Positions 9,091-16,326 of a stretch of DNA of 64,000 bases are shown here, piece after piece; position 1 is the stretch's first letter, and each line of letters starts with the position of its first letter. The notes under the pieces are model-generated. The model made no database searches, had not been told where the DNA came from, and worked only from the letters and a program-made list of their open reading frames with translations. This stretch comes from an uncultured Eubacterium sp. (lineage in GTDB: Bacteria; Bacillota; Clostridia; Oscillospirales; Acutalibacteraceae): positions 9,346 to 73,345 of the forward strand of contig CAJUDJ010000006.1 of the NCBI GenBank assembly GCA_910584985.1, written 5' to 3'. The position numbers and the translations under genes were made by a program.

Positions 9091-9975
9091 TTATATGCTT
9101 TTATGCTGTATGCTCCTGTTATTGTATATAAACATCCATACAGCCATTGCACAGATGATAAAATAGCCCACAAATGACCATAAATCCGGAATATCACCGA
9201 AAGCAAAAAAGCCTACAATTGCGGCAAAAACCACCTGCGAATAATCATAAACGGAAATTTCCCTGCTTGGTGCATGTGTGTAAGCAGCCGTTATTGAAAA
9301 CTGACCACCTGCTGCACATAAACCTGCCATAAGAAGAGCCGCCCACTGAAAAAACGACATCGGATGATAATTAAAAATCAGATAAGGCAAGGTTACAAAG
9401 CTTGAAAAAGCCGAAAAGAAAAACACAATCCGCTTTCCGTTTTCACCCTTTATACCAAGCCAGCGAACACAGGTATACGCCCCGCCGGCACACATTCCGC
9501 CGATAAAACCCGCCATGGACGCAATCAGGTTTTCATTGCCGAAGGTTGGCTTTATAATAAACAAAGCCCCTATAAATGCCCCGGCAATGGCGATTGCCTG
9601 CTTCGGTTTAACCTTTTCTTTAATAAAAACCGCAGAAAAGATAAGCGCAAAAAACGGGCTCATTTTATTCAGCATGGAGGCATCGGATAAATCAATTTTA
9701 TCAATGGCATAGAAATTGCCGAAAACGCCCACAATGCCTGCAACAGAACGGATAAGCAGAAACTTTATGCTGCCCTTTTTCGGTTTCAGGCTTTCATGTG
9801 CTTTCAAAAGTGCAAGCAACGCAAAAAACATGGCAACAAAGTTTCTGAAAAATACCTTCTGGAATGTGGGAACATCCCCTGCAAGCCGAACAAAGGTGTT
9901 CATACCTGTAAAACAGACTGCCGAAAGCAGTATGAAAATCACACCCTTTGTTTTATTGCTGACTGACTGTTTCAT
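9091..9975 (-). CDS. EamA/DMT-superfamily transporter
   Basis: Ten-helix inner-membrane permease of 294 residues made of two EamA repeats (about 8-140 and 152-285). Hydrophobic helices alternate with short basic loops, and the first repeat contains SDASMLNKMSPFFALIF, a typical EamA segment. Members export amino acids, purines or other metabolites; the substrate here is unknown. It starts 3 bases after the aminotransferase stop, so the two are surely co-transcribed, which makes an amino-acid-related substrate plausible but unproved. Confidence 0.88.
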   Translation of the reverse strand: MKQSVSNKTKGVIFILLSAVCFTGMNTFVRLAGDVPTFQKVFFRNFVAMFFALLALLKAHESLKPKKGSIKFLLIRSVAGIVGVFGNFYAIDKIDLSDASMLNKMSPFFALIFSAVFIKEKVKPKQAIAIAGAFIGALFIIKPTFGNENLIASMAGFIGGMCAGGAYTCVRWLGIKGENGKRIVFFFSAFSSFVTLPYLIFNYHPMSFFQWAALLMAGLCAAGGQFSITAAYTHAPSREISVYDYSQVVFAAIVGFFAFGDIPDLWSFVGYFIICAMAVWMFIYNNRSIQHKSI

Positions 9976-9978
9976 AGA

Positions 9979-11238
9979 TTAACCAAGCAGCTTTTCAATG
10001 CAGGCAAGCTGAACACAGATGCAAAGCAGCTCTGCCGCCATATCCAGTTCTGCAACGGGAGGAAAGCTCGGCGCAATACGGATGTTGCTGTCATTTTCAT
10101 CCCTGCCGTAAGGATAAGTTGCACCGACAGACGTTAAAACAACACCCGCTTCCTTACAGAGTTCACCCACACGCTTTGCACAACCGTTCATAACATCCAG
10201 GCTGATAAAATATCCGCCCTTCGGATTAAACCATTCTGCAATGCCCTTTCCTGCAAGCTCTTTTTCAAGATGTGCCAGCACCATATCAAACTTAGGCTTA
10301 AGAATAGCCGCATGCTTTTTCATATGGCTGCGAACACCGTCTGCACTGCCGAAAAATGCAACATGGCGATGCTGGTTCATTTTATCATAGCTTATCGTCT
10401 GTGCATTCAGGCGCTTTTTGATTGCCGCAATATTATTATCGCTTGCAATCAGTGCTGAAACGCCTGCACCCGGGAAGGTGATTTTAGAGGTGGAGCAAAC
10501 CTCAACAACCATATCTTCATTGTTGTATTCGGGAAGAACATCAAATATATTCAGAAGTTCATCTCCGTTATCGTCAAGATCATGAATACAGTAAGCATTA
10601 TCCCAGATAATTCTGAAATCCTTTGCCGCAGGCTTTATGGCTGCAATGCGTTTTACAACCGCATCGCTGAAAGTGATTCCCTGCGGATTGGAATATTTGG
10701 GAACACAAATCATTCCCTTAACGCTTTCGTCTTTAATATACTCCTCTATTGCATCCATATCAGGTCCGTCGGCCTGCATGGCAATATTAATCATTTTAAT
10801 GCCGAAATGCTCAAGAATTGTAAAATGGCGGTCATATCCCGGAACAGGGCAAAGAAATTTCACCTCATCAAGCCTGCACCACGGTGTGTCTCCTGCGCCG
10901 TGCGTATAGCACTGGCTTATATAATCAAACATAAGGGTAAGGCTTGCATTAGGGCCTACTATAACATTTTCAGGCTTTACACCCATTAAATCTGCAAACA
11001 GCTTTTTACAGCTTGGGATACCGTCCATCAGTCCATAGTTTCTTACATCAAATCCGTCTGATATATAATCCTTCACATCATTCATTGCATCGGATAAATC
11101 CAGCTGATCCTTTCCCGGTTTTCCCCTGCTCATATCAAGCTTTAAGTTTTTTGCCTTAAAAGCATTATAGCGTTCTTCAAGAATTTTCTGCTCTGCTTTC
11201 AATTCCTGCACTGTCATTTGTGTATAAATTTTAGCCAT
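9979..11238 (-). CDS. Aspartate aminotransferase, type Ic (PLP fold type I)
   Basis: PLP-dependent aminotransferase of 419 residues with the N-terminal and core pattern of the Asp_aminotransf family (class Ic AATs): LDMSRGKPGKDQLDLS, GPNASLTLMFDYI, CPVPGYDRHF, CVPKYSNPQG. The PLP-binding lysine is in CSTSKITFPGAG near residue 250, and the C-terminal arginine region is DSNIRIAPSFPP. It interconverts aspartate/oxaloacetate and glutamate/2-oxoglutarate in the cytosol. It should not be mistaken for HisC, which is absent from the his operon in this window. It has its own promoter and leads into the EamA transporter. Confidence 0.9.
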   Translation of the reverse strand: MAKIYTQMTVQELKAEQKILEERYNAFKAKNLKLDMSRGKPGKDQLDLSDAMNDVKDYISDGFDVRNYGLMDGIPSCKKLFADLMGVKPENVIVGPNASLTLMFDYISQCYTHGAGDTPWCRLDEVKFLCPVPGYDRHFTILEHFGIKMINIAMQADGPDMDAIEEYIKDESVKGMICVPKYSNPQGITFSDAVVKRIAAIKPAAKDFRIIWDNAYCIHDLDDNGDELLNIFDVLPEYNNEDMVVEVCSTSKITFPGAGVSALIASDNNIAAIKKRLNAQTISYDKMNQHRHVAFFGSADGVRSHMKKHAAILKPKFDMVLAHLEKELAGKGIAEWFNPKGGYFISLDVMNGCAKRVGELCKEAGVVLTSVGATYPYGRDENDSNIRIAPSFPPVAELDMAAELLCICVQLACIEKLLG

Positions 11239-11270
11239 ATATTTGCCCTCCGTTAAAATTTAATGGAAGT

Positions 11271-11299
11271 ATTTTACCACTTTTGCATTTAACTTTCAA
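11271..11299 (-). promoter_or_regulatory. Promoter of the aminotransferase-EamA operon
   Basis: Minus-strand TTGAAA (11294-11299), a 17-base spacer and TAAAAT (11271-11276), about 32 bases before the start codon, followed by a GGAGGG ribosome site. Confidence 0.7.
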
Positions 11300-11395
11300 G
11301 AATCAATTAAACCAATAAACAAGTGCATTTGATAATAATAATTGTAAAAATAATTCATAAGTGCGCCCGAAATAATCCCTTTTTACAGAAAAGTT

Positions 11396-11626
11396 CTATT
11401 CTGCAAGCTCCAAAAACCATTTTGTATCCTCAAGAAAAAGATAGGATAACCTACCCATTATGCTGCACTTATATCTTATGCCTGCCCCACCCGATTTCAG
11501 CGAGGCGGCAGGGCGTATATCCATAACCCTGTCCACCGCAAACCGTTCATCGCCAAACTTTATTTCCCTGGGAATAATTCTGCCCTCCAAATCAAAAACG
11601 GCAGTTACCTCAACATAATTTTTCAT
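11396..11626 (-). CDS. Small conserved protein encoded downstream of dinB
   Basis: Predicted 76-residue soluble protein of unknown function. It has a compact pattern of alternating hydrophobics with VFDLEGRIIPREI, DRVMDIRPAASLKSGG and the ending YLFLEDTKWFLELAE. From memory, similar short proteins with a DxEGxIxP start, an AASLKxGG centre and a WF ending sit beside Y-family polymerases in many Clostridia, but I cannot confirm that here. It starts 10 bases after dinB, has no clear ribosome site of its own and so is probably translationally coupled to dinB. It would come under the same LexA-type control. No catalytic motif is visible. Confidence 0.75.
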   Translation of the reverse strand: MKNYVEVTAVFDLEGRIIPREIKFGDERFAVDRVMDIRPAASLKSGGAGIRYKCSIMGRLSYLFLEDTKWFLELAE

Positions 11627-11636
11627 ATTTTTTCAG

Positions 11637-12887
11637 TTACATCTCCTTATATTCTTTAAAATACCCTATCGGGTGAATTGTGTGATCATCGTGGGGATTA
11701 AAACGGCTCAGTCTTGTGTCTGCAAGCAGCGAAGCACGCTGAACGGAATAATTGCCGAAGCGGCGTCTTATATCATCCACGGCTTTTTCAAGCTTCTCCA
11801 GCTTTTCCCTTTTTTCGACAGAGCCCGACAAATCAAGCTGCACCGCTTCATCCACATCAAAATCGGAAACGGCTATTCCTATGCTGCGCAGCGGATTCTG
11901 CCAGTTATAATTTCCCATGAAAATCTGCATTGCCGTATCAATAATTTCAGATGACACATCCGAACGGGCCTTCATCTGCCCCTGCCTTGTAAAATGATGA
12001 AGATTTTTATCACGCACAGTGATTGTAACGGTTTTTCCCTTTACACCCTGTTCCCGCATTCTGCGTGCAACACTTTCACCAAGCACGGTAAAAACCATTT
12101 TCACATCACTGTTATTCACCATATCCCGTGGTGTTGTGGTTGAATTTCCGATACTTTTAAGTGCCTGTTCATCATCCGCATGGCGAACAGGATTGTTATC
12201 AAAGCCGTTTGAAAAGCTGTGAAGGATTTCACCGTTCTTGCCGAATACGGAAACCAGAAAACGAACATCCGTCTGTGCAAGCTCGCCGATTGTATAAATA
12301 CCGTAGGAATGAAGTTTTTTTGTTGTGGCAGGACCGACAAACAGCAAATCGCTGCAAGGGCTTTTCCACACAATATTCTTATAATTTTCTTTATTTATAA
12401 CCGTTACGGCATCCGGCTTTTTGTAATCAGAGCCGAATTTTGCAAAAATCTTATTCCACGAAACGCCTATGCTTACGGTAATTCCAAGCTCTGCCTTAAC
12501 ACGCTCCTTTATTTCCTCGGCAATAGCCTGTCCTGTTCTCTGATCACCTGTAACATCCACCCAGTTTTCATCAAGCCCGAAAGGCTCAATATAATCGGAA
12601 TAATCCCTGCATATATTTTTTGCCATATTTGAAAAGCGCACATAAAGCGGAAAATTCGGCGGAACAACCACTAAATCCGGGCATTTGCATCTTGCCTTCC
12701 AGAGCGGCTCAGCTGTTTTGATTCCGTATCCCGAAGCGATTTCATTTTTGGTTAATACAATGCCGTGGCGTGTTTCCTCACTTCCGCCCACAACAACAGG
12801 CTTATTTCTGATTTCAGGGCGGTGCAGGCATTCCACGGAAGCATAAAACTTATTGCAGTCAATATGCAGAATTGTTTTTTCTATCAT
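11637..12887 (-). CDS. dinB: Y-family DNA polymerase (DinB/Pol IV type)
   Basis: Error-prone translesion polymerase of 416 residues. Catalytic motifs are HIDCNKFYASVE (first acidic residue D10) and GLDENWVDVTG, which supplies the Asp-Glu pair of the palm near residue 104. The helix-hairpin-helix region includes LLFVGPATTKKLHSYGIYT. It belongs to the Clostridial DCNxFYASVE variant rather than the classic DMDxFFASVE form. I start it at the ATG at 12887, preceded by GAGGGTGAG; the frame runs 13 codons further upstream but would include the LexA-like box. Promoter and box at 12901-12943 indicate damage-inducible expression. The small protein at 11396-11626 is the second gene. Confidence 0.93.
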   Translation of the reverse strand: MIEKTILHIDCNKFYASVECLHRPEIRNKPVVVGGSEETRHGIVLTKNEIASGYGIKTAEPLWKARCKCPDLVVVPPNFPLYVRFSNMAKNICRDYSDYIEPFGLDENWVDVTGDQRTGQAIAEEIKERVKAELGITVSIGVSWNKIFAKFGSDYKKPDAVTVINKENYKNIVWKSPCSDLLFVGPATTKKLHSYGIYTIGELAQTDVRFLVSVFGKNGEILHSFSNGFDNNPVRHADDEQALKSIGNSTTTPRDMVNNSDVKMVFTVLGESVARRMREQGVKGKTVTITVRDKNLHHFTRQGQMKARSDVSSEIIDTAMQIFMGNYNWQNPLRSIGIAVSDFDVDEAVQLDLSGSVEKREKLEKLEKAVDDIRRRFGNYSVQRASLLADTRLSRFNPHDDHTIHPIGYFKEYKEM

Positions 12888-12900
12888 TCTCACCCTCTGT

Positions 12901-12943
12901 CGAACATTTGTTTTATTATAGCGCAAAAGCGCACCGATGTCAA
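12901..12943 (-). promoter_or_regulatory. dinB promoter with LexA (SOS) operator
   Basis: On the minus strand there is a perfect -35 TTGACA (12938-12943), a 17-base spacer and a perfect -10 TATAAT (12915-12920). Directly after the -10, at 12901-12914, lies a Firmicutes LexA box, on the plus strand CGAACATTTGTTTT. It agrees with CGAACRNRYGTTYG at all but two defined positions. A bound repressor would cover the transcription start. Confidence 0.85.
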
Positions 12944-12961
12944 CAGATAAATTTTATTTCC

Positions 12962-12990
12962 TTGACTATATTTTAAAAACATTTTATAAT
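12962..12990 (+). promoter_or_regulatory. Strong sigma-A promoter for the first GPH symporter
   Basis: TTGACT (12962-12967), a 17-base spacer and a perfect TATAAT (12985-12990). The leader to the start at 13097 is about 100 bases. It is divergent from the dinB promoter, with the two -35 elements about 18 bases apart. Confidence 0.8.
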
Positions 12991-13096
12991 ATTATACATA
13001 GTAAACGACAGATGTTCGGTGCGGTTCGGATTTTTACTTATTGCCTATGCCAATCCCTGCAGCTGTCTTTTTTAGTTTATGAAAAGAGGAAGGCTT

Positions 13097-14770
13097 ATGG
13101 GGGAAAAAATCAAACGGGCAATCGGTGTAAAAGGCGATTTCAAAACTGCCGTTGTGCCAATGATGAATTACAGCTATGCCAATATGTTTATCGGCGGCGC
13201 AGGCTACATAATCAGCATGTATTTCACAATTTTTCTTACAGATGTTGTAAACATTTCGCTGAAACAGGCCGGCATTGTGGTAATGATTGCAACGGTATGG
13301 GATGCGGTTACCGACCCGGTTATGGGCATTATAACGGACCGTACCCGTTCAAAATACGGCAGACACCGCCGCTATCTTCTGTGGGGCATCCCCGTTTTGC
13401 TTATATCCTACACACTGTTATGGAATACCTTCGGCATTAACGGAAAGGAAAATCCGAAGGGTGCAATGATTTATTTCATACTGATTTATATGCTTTACAA
13501 AACGGCATTTACCATCATCAGCGTTCCGCACACGGCAATGCTGCCGGAGCTTGCACCCGAATACAATTTAAGAACGCAGTACAATTCTGTCGGTTATTTA
13601 TTCAATTCGGCAGGCATGGTGCCCGCCTTCGGAATTGTGGTGCTGCTTCTGGGCATTTTCGGTTCGGGCAGCAATCTTACTTCTGCATCAAAAGCACCGT
13701 TTCTTGTTATCGGAATCGTTCTTTCCCTGTTCTTTTCCGTTGCTGTATTTCTGACCTTTAAAACAACAAAAGAACCTTCTTCTTTGGCACTTCATAACGA
13801 ACCGCTTGATTTGAAGTATATTCTTCGTGAATATGTGCTTGTATTCAAAAACAAATCTTTCCGCCAGTATTTCTTTATGAGCGTTGCTTATCAGTTTTCA
13901 ACAGGATTTTATGCCAATTCCAAGGTGTATTATATTAAATATCTTGCAAATCAATACAGCAAATATGCACTTTTCAACGCCGTTGCAGGCGTTGCTGAGG
14001 CAGGCGCATTTCCGCTGAATTATGCGCTTACCATGAAGTACGGAAAACAGAAATGCGGCAATATTGTTACACCGCTTATGATTGCAGGCCTTGCAATCGG
14101 TCTTGTTATGCAGACGGATAATGGCGGCAAATGGTCCGTCATTTTCTCTCTGCTTATGCTGTTAAGCATGATTTTATATCCGTTCGGCATGTCGGGACTG
14201 GGCTTTGTTTCCACCAATATTTTTCCCGATTTGACGGATGTTGATGAACTGATAACCGGCAGGCGCAGAGAGGGTGTTATTGCAACCTTCAGCACACTTA
14301 TCAAAAAAAGCTTTGCCGGCATTATGGCGGCAATGGTTGGCTTTACGCTTCAGGGTTTCGGGCTTGTTACAGGCGATACAGTTTCAGAATACGAAAAAGC
14401 AACGGGCGAGCTGTTTGCTCAATCCGGCAGTGCCGTTTTAGGTGTGCGCATATGCGTTGCGGTTATACCGATTATCACCGCTTTGATTTCCCTTTATCTT
14501 TTAAAAAAATTCAAAATGACAAAAGAAGATCACACAATGATACGGGCCGCTGTTGCCACAAAACATAAATACGGCAGCGTTACGCTTACGGAAGAGGAAA
14601 GAAAACGATGTGAGCTGATTTCCGGCCAGAAGCTTGAAAAAACATGGCTTGGCACAGGAAACAGCAGTGAAAAAGTGCACACGCTTGAAAAAAATGAAAA
14701 CGGCGAATATCTGATTCTGCTTGAAGCCAAAGAAGAGAAAAAAGAGCTTGAAAAAGCAAATGCGAAATAA
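13097..14770 (+). CDS. GPH (glycoside-pentoside-hexuronide) family sugar:cation symporter
   Basis: Membrane transporter of the MFS_2/GPH family with about twelve helices and a cytosolic tail, 557 residues. The first helix pair contains GGAGYIISMYFTIFLTDV and the family motif AVTDPVMGIITDRTRSKYGRHR, with its Asp and basic cluster. Near the middle is LPELAPEYNLRTQYN, also typical. I use the second ATG (13097), which follows AGAGGAAGG at correct spacing; the first ATG (13079) has no ribosome site. The C-terminal 70 residues are hydrophilic and rich in Lys and Glu. It heads a two-gene unit with the HEXXH membrane protein. The likely substrate is a glycoside or uronide, not determinable here. Confidence 0.9.
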   Translation: MGEKIKRAIGVKGDFKTAVVPMMNYSYANMFIGGAGYIISMYFTIFLTDVVNISLKQAGIVVMIATVWDAVTDPVMGIITDRTRSKYGRHRRYLLWGIPVLLISYTLLWNTFGINGKENPKGAMIYFILIYMLYKTAFTIISVPHTAMLPELAPEYNLRTQYNSVGYLFNSAGMVPAFGIVVLLLGIFGSGSNLTSASKAPFLVIGIVLSLFFSVAVFLTFKTTKEPSSLALHNEPLDLKYILREYVLVFKNKSFRQYFFMSVAYQFSTGFYANSKVYYIKYLANQYSKYALFNAVAGVAEAGAFPLNYALTMKYGKQKCGNIVTPLMIAGLAIGLVMQTDNGGKWSVIFSLLMLLSMILYPFGMSGLGFVSTNIFPDLTDVDELITGRRREGVIATFSTLIKKSFAGIMAAMVGFTLQGFGLVTGDTVSEYEKATGELFAQSGSAVLGVRICVAVIPIITALISLYLLKKFKMTKEDHTMIRAAVATKHKYGSVTLTEEERKRCELISGQKLEKTWLGTGNSSEKVHTLEKNENGEYLILLEAKEEKKELEKANAK

Positions 14771-14780
14771 GGAGACAGCT

Positions 14781-15284
14781 ATGGAAAATACAAATATAGA
14801 TATCACTCAGAGGGAACCTGCCGCACCTGAAAAGTCCTTTCAAAACAGCCTGAAAAAAATCTTGTTTTACACCGTGCAGTGGACATGGGGGCTCACCGTA
14901 AACTTAATCGGCGCCGTGGTATTCTGGTTCTGCACAAAAATAAAGCACAGAAGCTGGCAGCGCTTCGGCTATGCAAAAATTGTTTATCTGCCGTGGAATT
15001 CGGGCGGGCTTTCGCTTGGGCTTTTTATCTTTATGAAAGCAAACCACAAAAGCAAAAAATGGACCTATAACACAAGAATACACGAATATGGCCACACCTG
15101 GCAGTGCCTGCTTTTAGGCCCGCTTTACTGGCTTGTTATCGCTCTGCCGTCCGCAATATGGTGCAACTGCTTTGAGGGCTGGCGCAAAAAGCATAACATT
15201 TCCTATTATAAACTTTACTGCGAAAAATGGGCGAATGCCTGGGGGCAGAAATTTTCGGGAATGAAGCAGAAAGGAATTAAATAA
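14781..15284 (+). CDS. Membrane protein with HEYGH (HEXXH-type) motif, function unknown
   Basis: Predicted 167-residue membrane protein. The N-terminus is soluble (about 30 residues), followed by hydrophobic segments at roughly 34-55 and 70-85. RIHEYGHTWQ lies near residue 99, then another hydrophobic segment LLLGPLYWLVIALPSAIW and a Trp/Tyr-rich tail. HEYGH fits the zinc-metallopeptidase pattern HEXXH, but the protein is very short and I see no confident third ligand; ExxA or NxxPxP motifs of S2P proteases are absent. The start at 14781 follows GGAGAC and lies 10 bases after the symporter, so they are co-transcribed. I do not recognise a characterised family. A non-enzymatic membrane role is equally possible. 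Confidence 0.7.
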   Translation: MENTNIDITQREPAAPEKSFQNSLKKILFYTVQWTWGLTVNLIGAVVFWFCTKIKHRSWQRFGYAKIVYLPWNSGGLSLGLFIFMKANHKSKKWTYNTRIHEYGHTWQCLLLGPLYWLVIALPSAIWCNCFEGWRKKHNISYYKLYCEKWANAWGQKFSGMKQKGIK

Positions 15285-15298
15285 TATATTTTCATAAA

Positions 15299-15340
15299 GA
15301 AAAGGCGAACTCTTCATACAGAGGAGTTCGCCTTTAATAT
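15299..15340 (+). terminator. Terminator of the GPH symporter/HEYGH protein unit
   Basis: AAAGGCGAACTC (15301-15312) and GAGTTCGCCTTT (15324-15335) form a perfect 12-bp stem with an 11-base loop; the T tract after it is short (TTTAATATTT). Confidence 0.75.
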
Positions 15341-15533
15341 TTACAGATATATGAAATAATGTTTGGTAAAGAATATGCCTCTCTTTACACAAGGGTGCCT
15401 TTTTCAATGTTTTCTAAATATAAAAACGGGAAACTCTCTTTATTGATTGTCTCTCTTGATACATCTATTGTTTTATCCTAAAAAGTTTCTCTTAAAAGGG
15501 AATAATCTATCCTACAGGGCAATAAACCGCTTA
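15341..15533. other. Intergenic stretch without a recognised gene
   Basis: This lies in the roughly 315-base gap between the HEYGH protein and the TetR regulator. It holds only an AT-rich spacer and a 40-codon open frame at 15359-15481 (plus) with no ribosome site and no recognised similarity. I see no RNA structure other than the terminator before it and the promoter after it. Confidence 0.5.
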
Positions 15534-15582
15534 TTGACAGAAAGAATTATATGTGTTACACTATACATACTAAAAGTATGTA
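15534..15582 (+). promoter_or_regulatory. tetR promoter with TetR-type operator
   Basis: TTGACA (15534-15539), a 17-base spacer and TACACT (15557-15562). Starting 2 bases later is the 19-bp palindrome TACATACTAAAAGTATGTA (15564-15582), with 8-bp arms and a 3-base centre. It covers the expected transcription start, and a nearly identical copy precedes the symporter at 16327. Confidence 0.8.
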
Positions 15583-15599
15583 AACAAAGGAACAAAAAT

Positions 15600-16244
15600 A
15601 TGTCCAGAAACAAATATCCGGAAGAAACACGGAAGCTGATTATAGAAAAATCAACCGAGCTGTTTTTAAAAAACGGCTATGAAAACACAACCATTCAGGA
15701 TATTATCAATCATTTAGGCGGGCTTACAAAGGGTGCCGTTTATCACCATTTTTCCTCCAAAAATGAAATTCTGCTTGCTGTTATAACCAATATGTATGCC
15801 GAAAATCATTTGCTTGCGAACTGGAAACAGGTTTTAAAAAGAACGGATTTAAACGGAATGGAAAAAATCAGAAAAATGTTTGTTTTGAGCCTTTCAGACG
15901 CGGATGAAATAAAATTTGCATCTATGAAGGTGGATTACAAAAAAACGCCTGAGCTTTTAAGCGATTATTTAAACAGAAGCGTTGCACAGCTTGCGCCTGA
16001 CTTTTTTCTGCCGGCAATTTATGAGGGAATCAAGGACGGCTCCATAAAAACAGAATACCCCGAAGAACTTGCAGAGGTTATGCTGGTTCTTGCAAACATA
16101 TGGCTGAATCCCATTGTTTTTCCGTGTGAAACTGAAAAACTGAAAAAGAAATTTATGTTTCTGTGCAATCTGGCAGAAAAGCTTGGAATCAGCGGATTGT
16201 TTGAAGAGGTATACCCTGCTTTCTGCAACTATACAAATATGTAA
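15600..16244 (+). CDS. TetR/AcrR-family transcriptional regulator
   Basis: Predicted 214-residue regulator. The N-terminal TetR helix-turn-helix spans about residues 10-55 (IIEKSTELFLKNGYENTTIQDII then GGLTKGAVYHHFSSKNEI), and the ligand-binding domain fills the rest. The ATG at 15600 follows AAAGGA and the operator; an upstream extension of the open frame to 15447 would run through the promoter and is rejected. It probably represses itself and the GPH-type symporter at 16327, since both carry the same 19-bp operator. The inducing ligand is unknown, although the neighbours suggest a glycoside or related small molecule. Confidence 0.9.
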   Translation: MSRNKYPEETRKLIIEKSTELFLKNGYENTTIQDIINHLGGLTKGAVYHHFSSKNEILLAVITNMYAENHLLANWKQVLKRTDLNGMEKIRKMFVLSLSDADEIKFASMKVDYKKTPELLSDYLNRSVAQLAPDFFLPAIYEGIKDGSIKTEYPEELAEVMLVLANIWLNPIVFPCETEKLKKKFMFLCNLAEKLGISGLFEEVYPAFCNYTNM

Positions 16245-16245
16245 A

Positions 16246-16284
16246 CTTTTAAATAAAAGCCGTGAAAACGGTTTTTATTTAAAA
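16246..16284 (+). terminator. Intrinsic terminator between tetR and the second symporter
   Basis: TTTAAATAAAAGCCG and CGGTTTTTATTTAAA pair over 15 positions with a single G-T wobble and a TGAAAA loop; the T-rich right arm acts as the tract. It separates tetR from the second operator. Confidence 0.65.
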
Positions 16285-16288
16285 AATA

Positions 16289-16307
16289 TACATACCAAAA
16301 GTATGTA
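16289..16307 (+). promoter_or_regulatory. Second TetR-type operator, upstream of the symporter
   Basis: TACATACCAAAAGTATGTA differs from the tetR copy at 15564-15582 by a single base, and both are followed by AACAAA. It lies 20 bases before the start codon at 16327. No convincing -35 is visible, so the exact promoter is unclear. Confidence 0.75.
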
Positions 16308-16326
16308 AACAAACAAGGAGAAAAGT

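Noticed and set aside
9979..11238. Aminotransferase considered as the missing HisC
   Set aside because: Its motifs fit the class Ic aspartate aminotransferase family, longer and different from HisC, and it is not linked to the his genes.
13005..13018. Second LexA-like site downstream of the GPH promoter (ACGACAGATGTTCG)
   Set aside because: Only one half-site is good; three mismatches in the other half. Too weak to claim SOS control of the symporter.
15359..15481. A 40-codon plus-strand open frame ahead of tetR
   Set aside because: No ribosome site, no known motif and it lies between a terminator and a promoter; possibly chance or a decayed remnant, so not called a gene.
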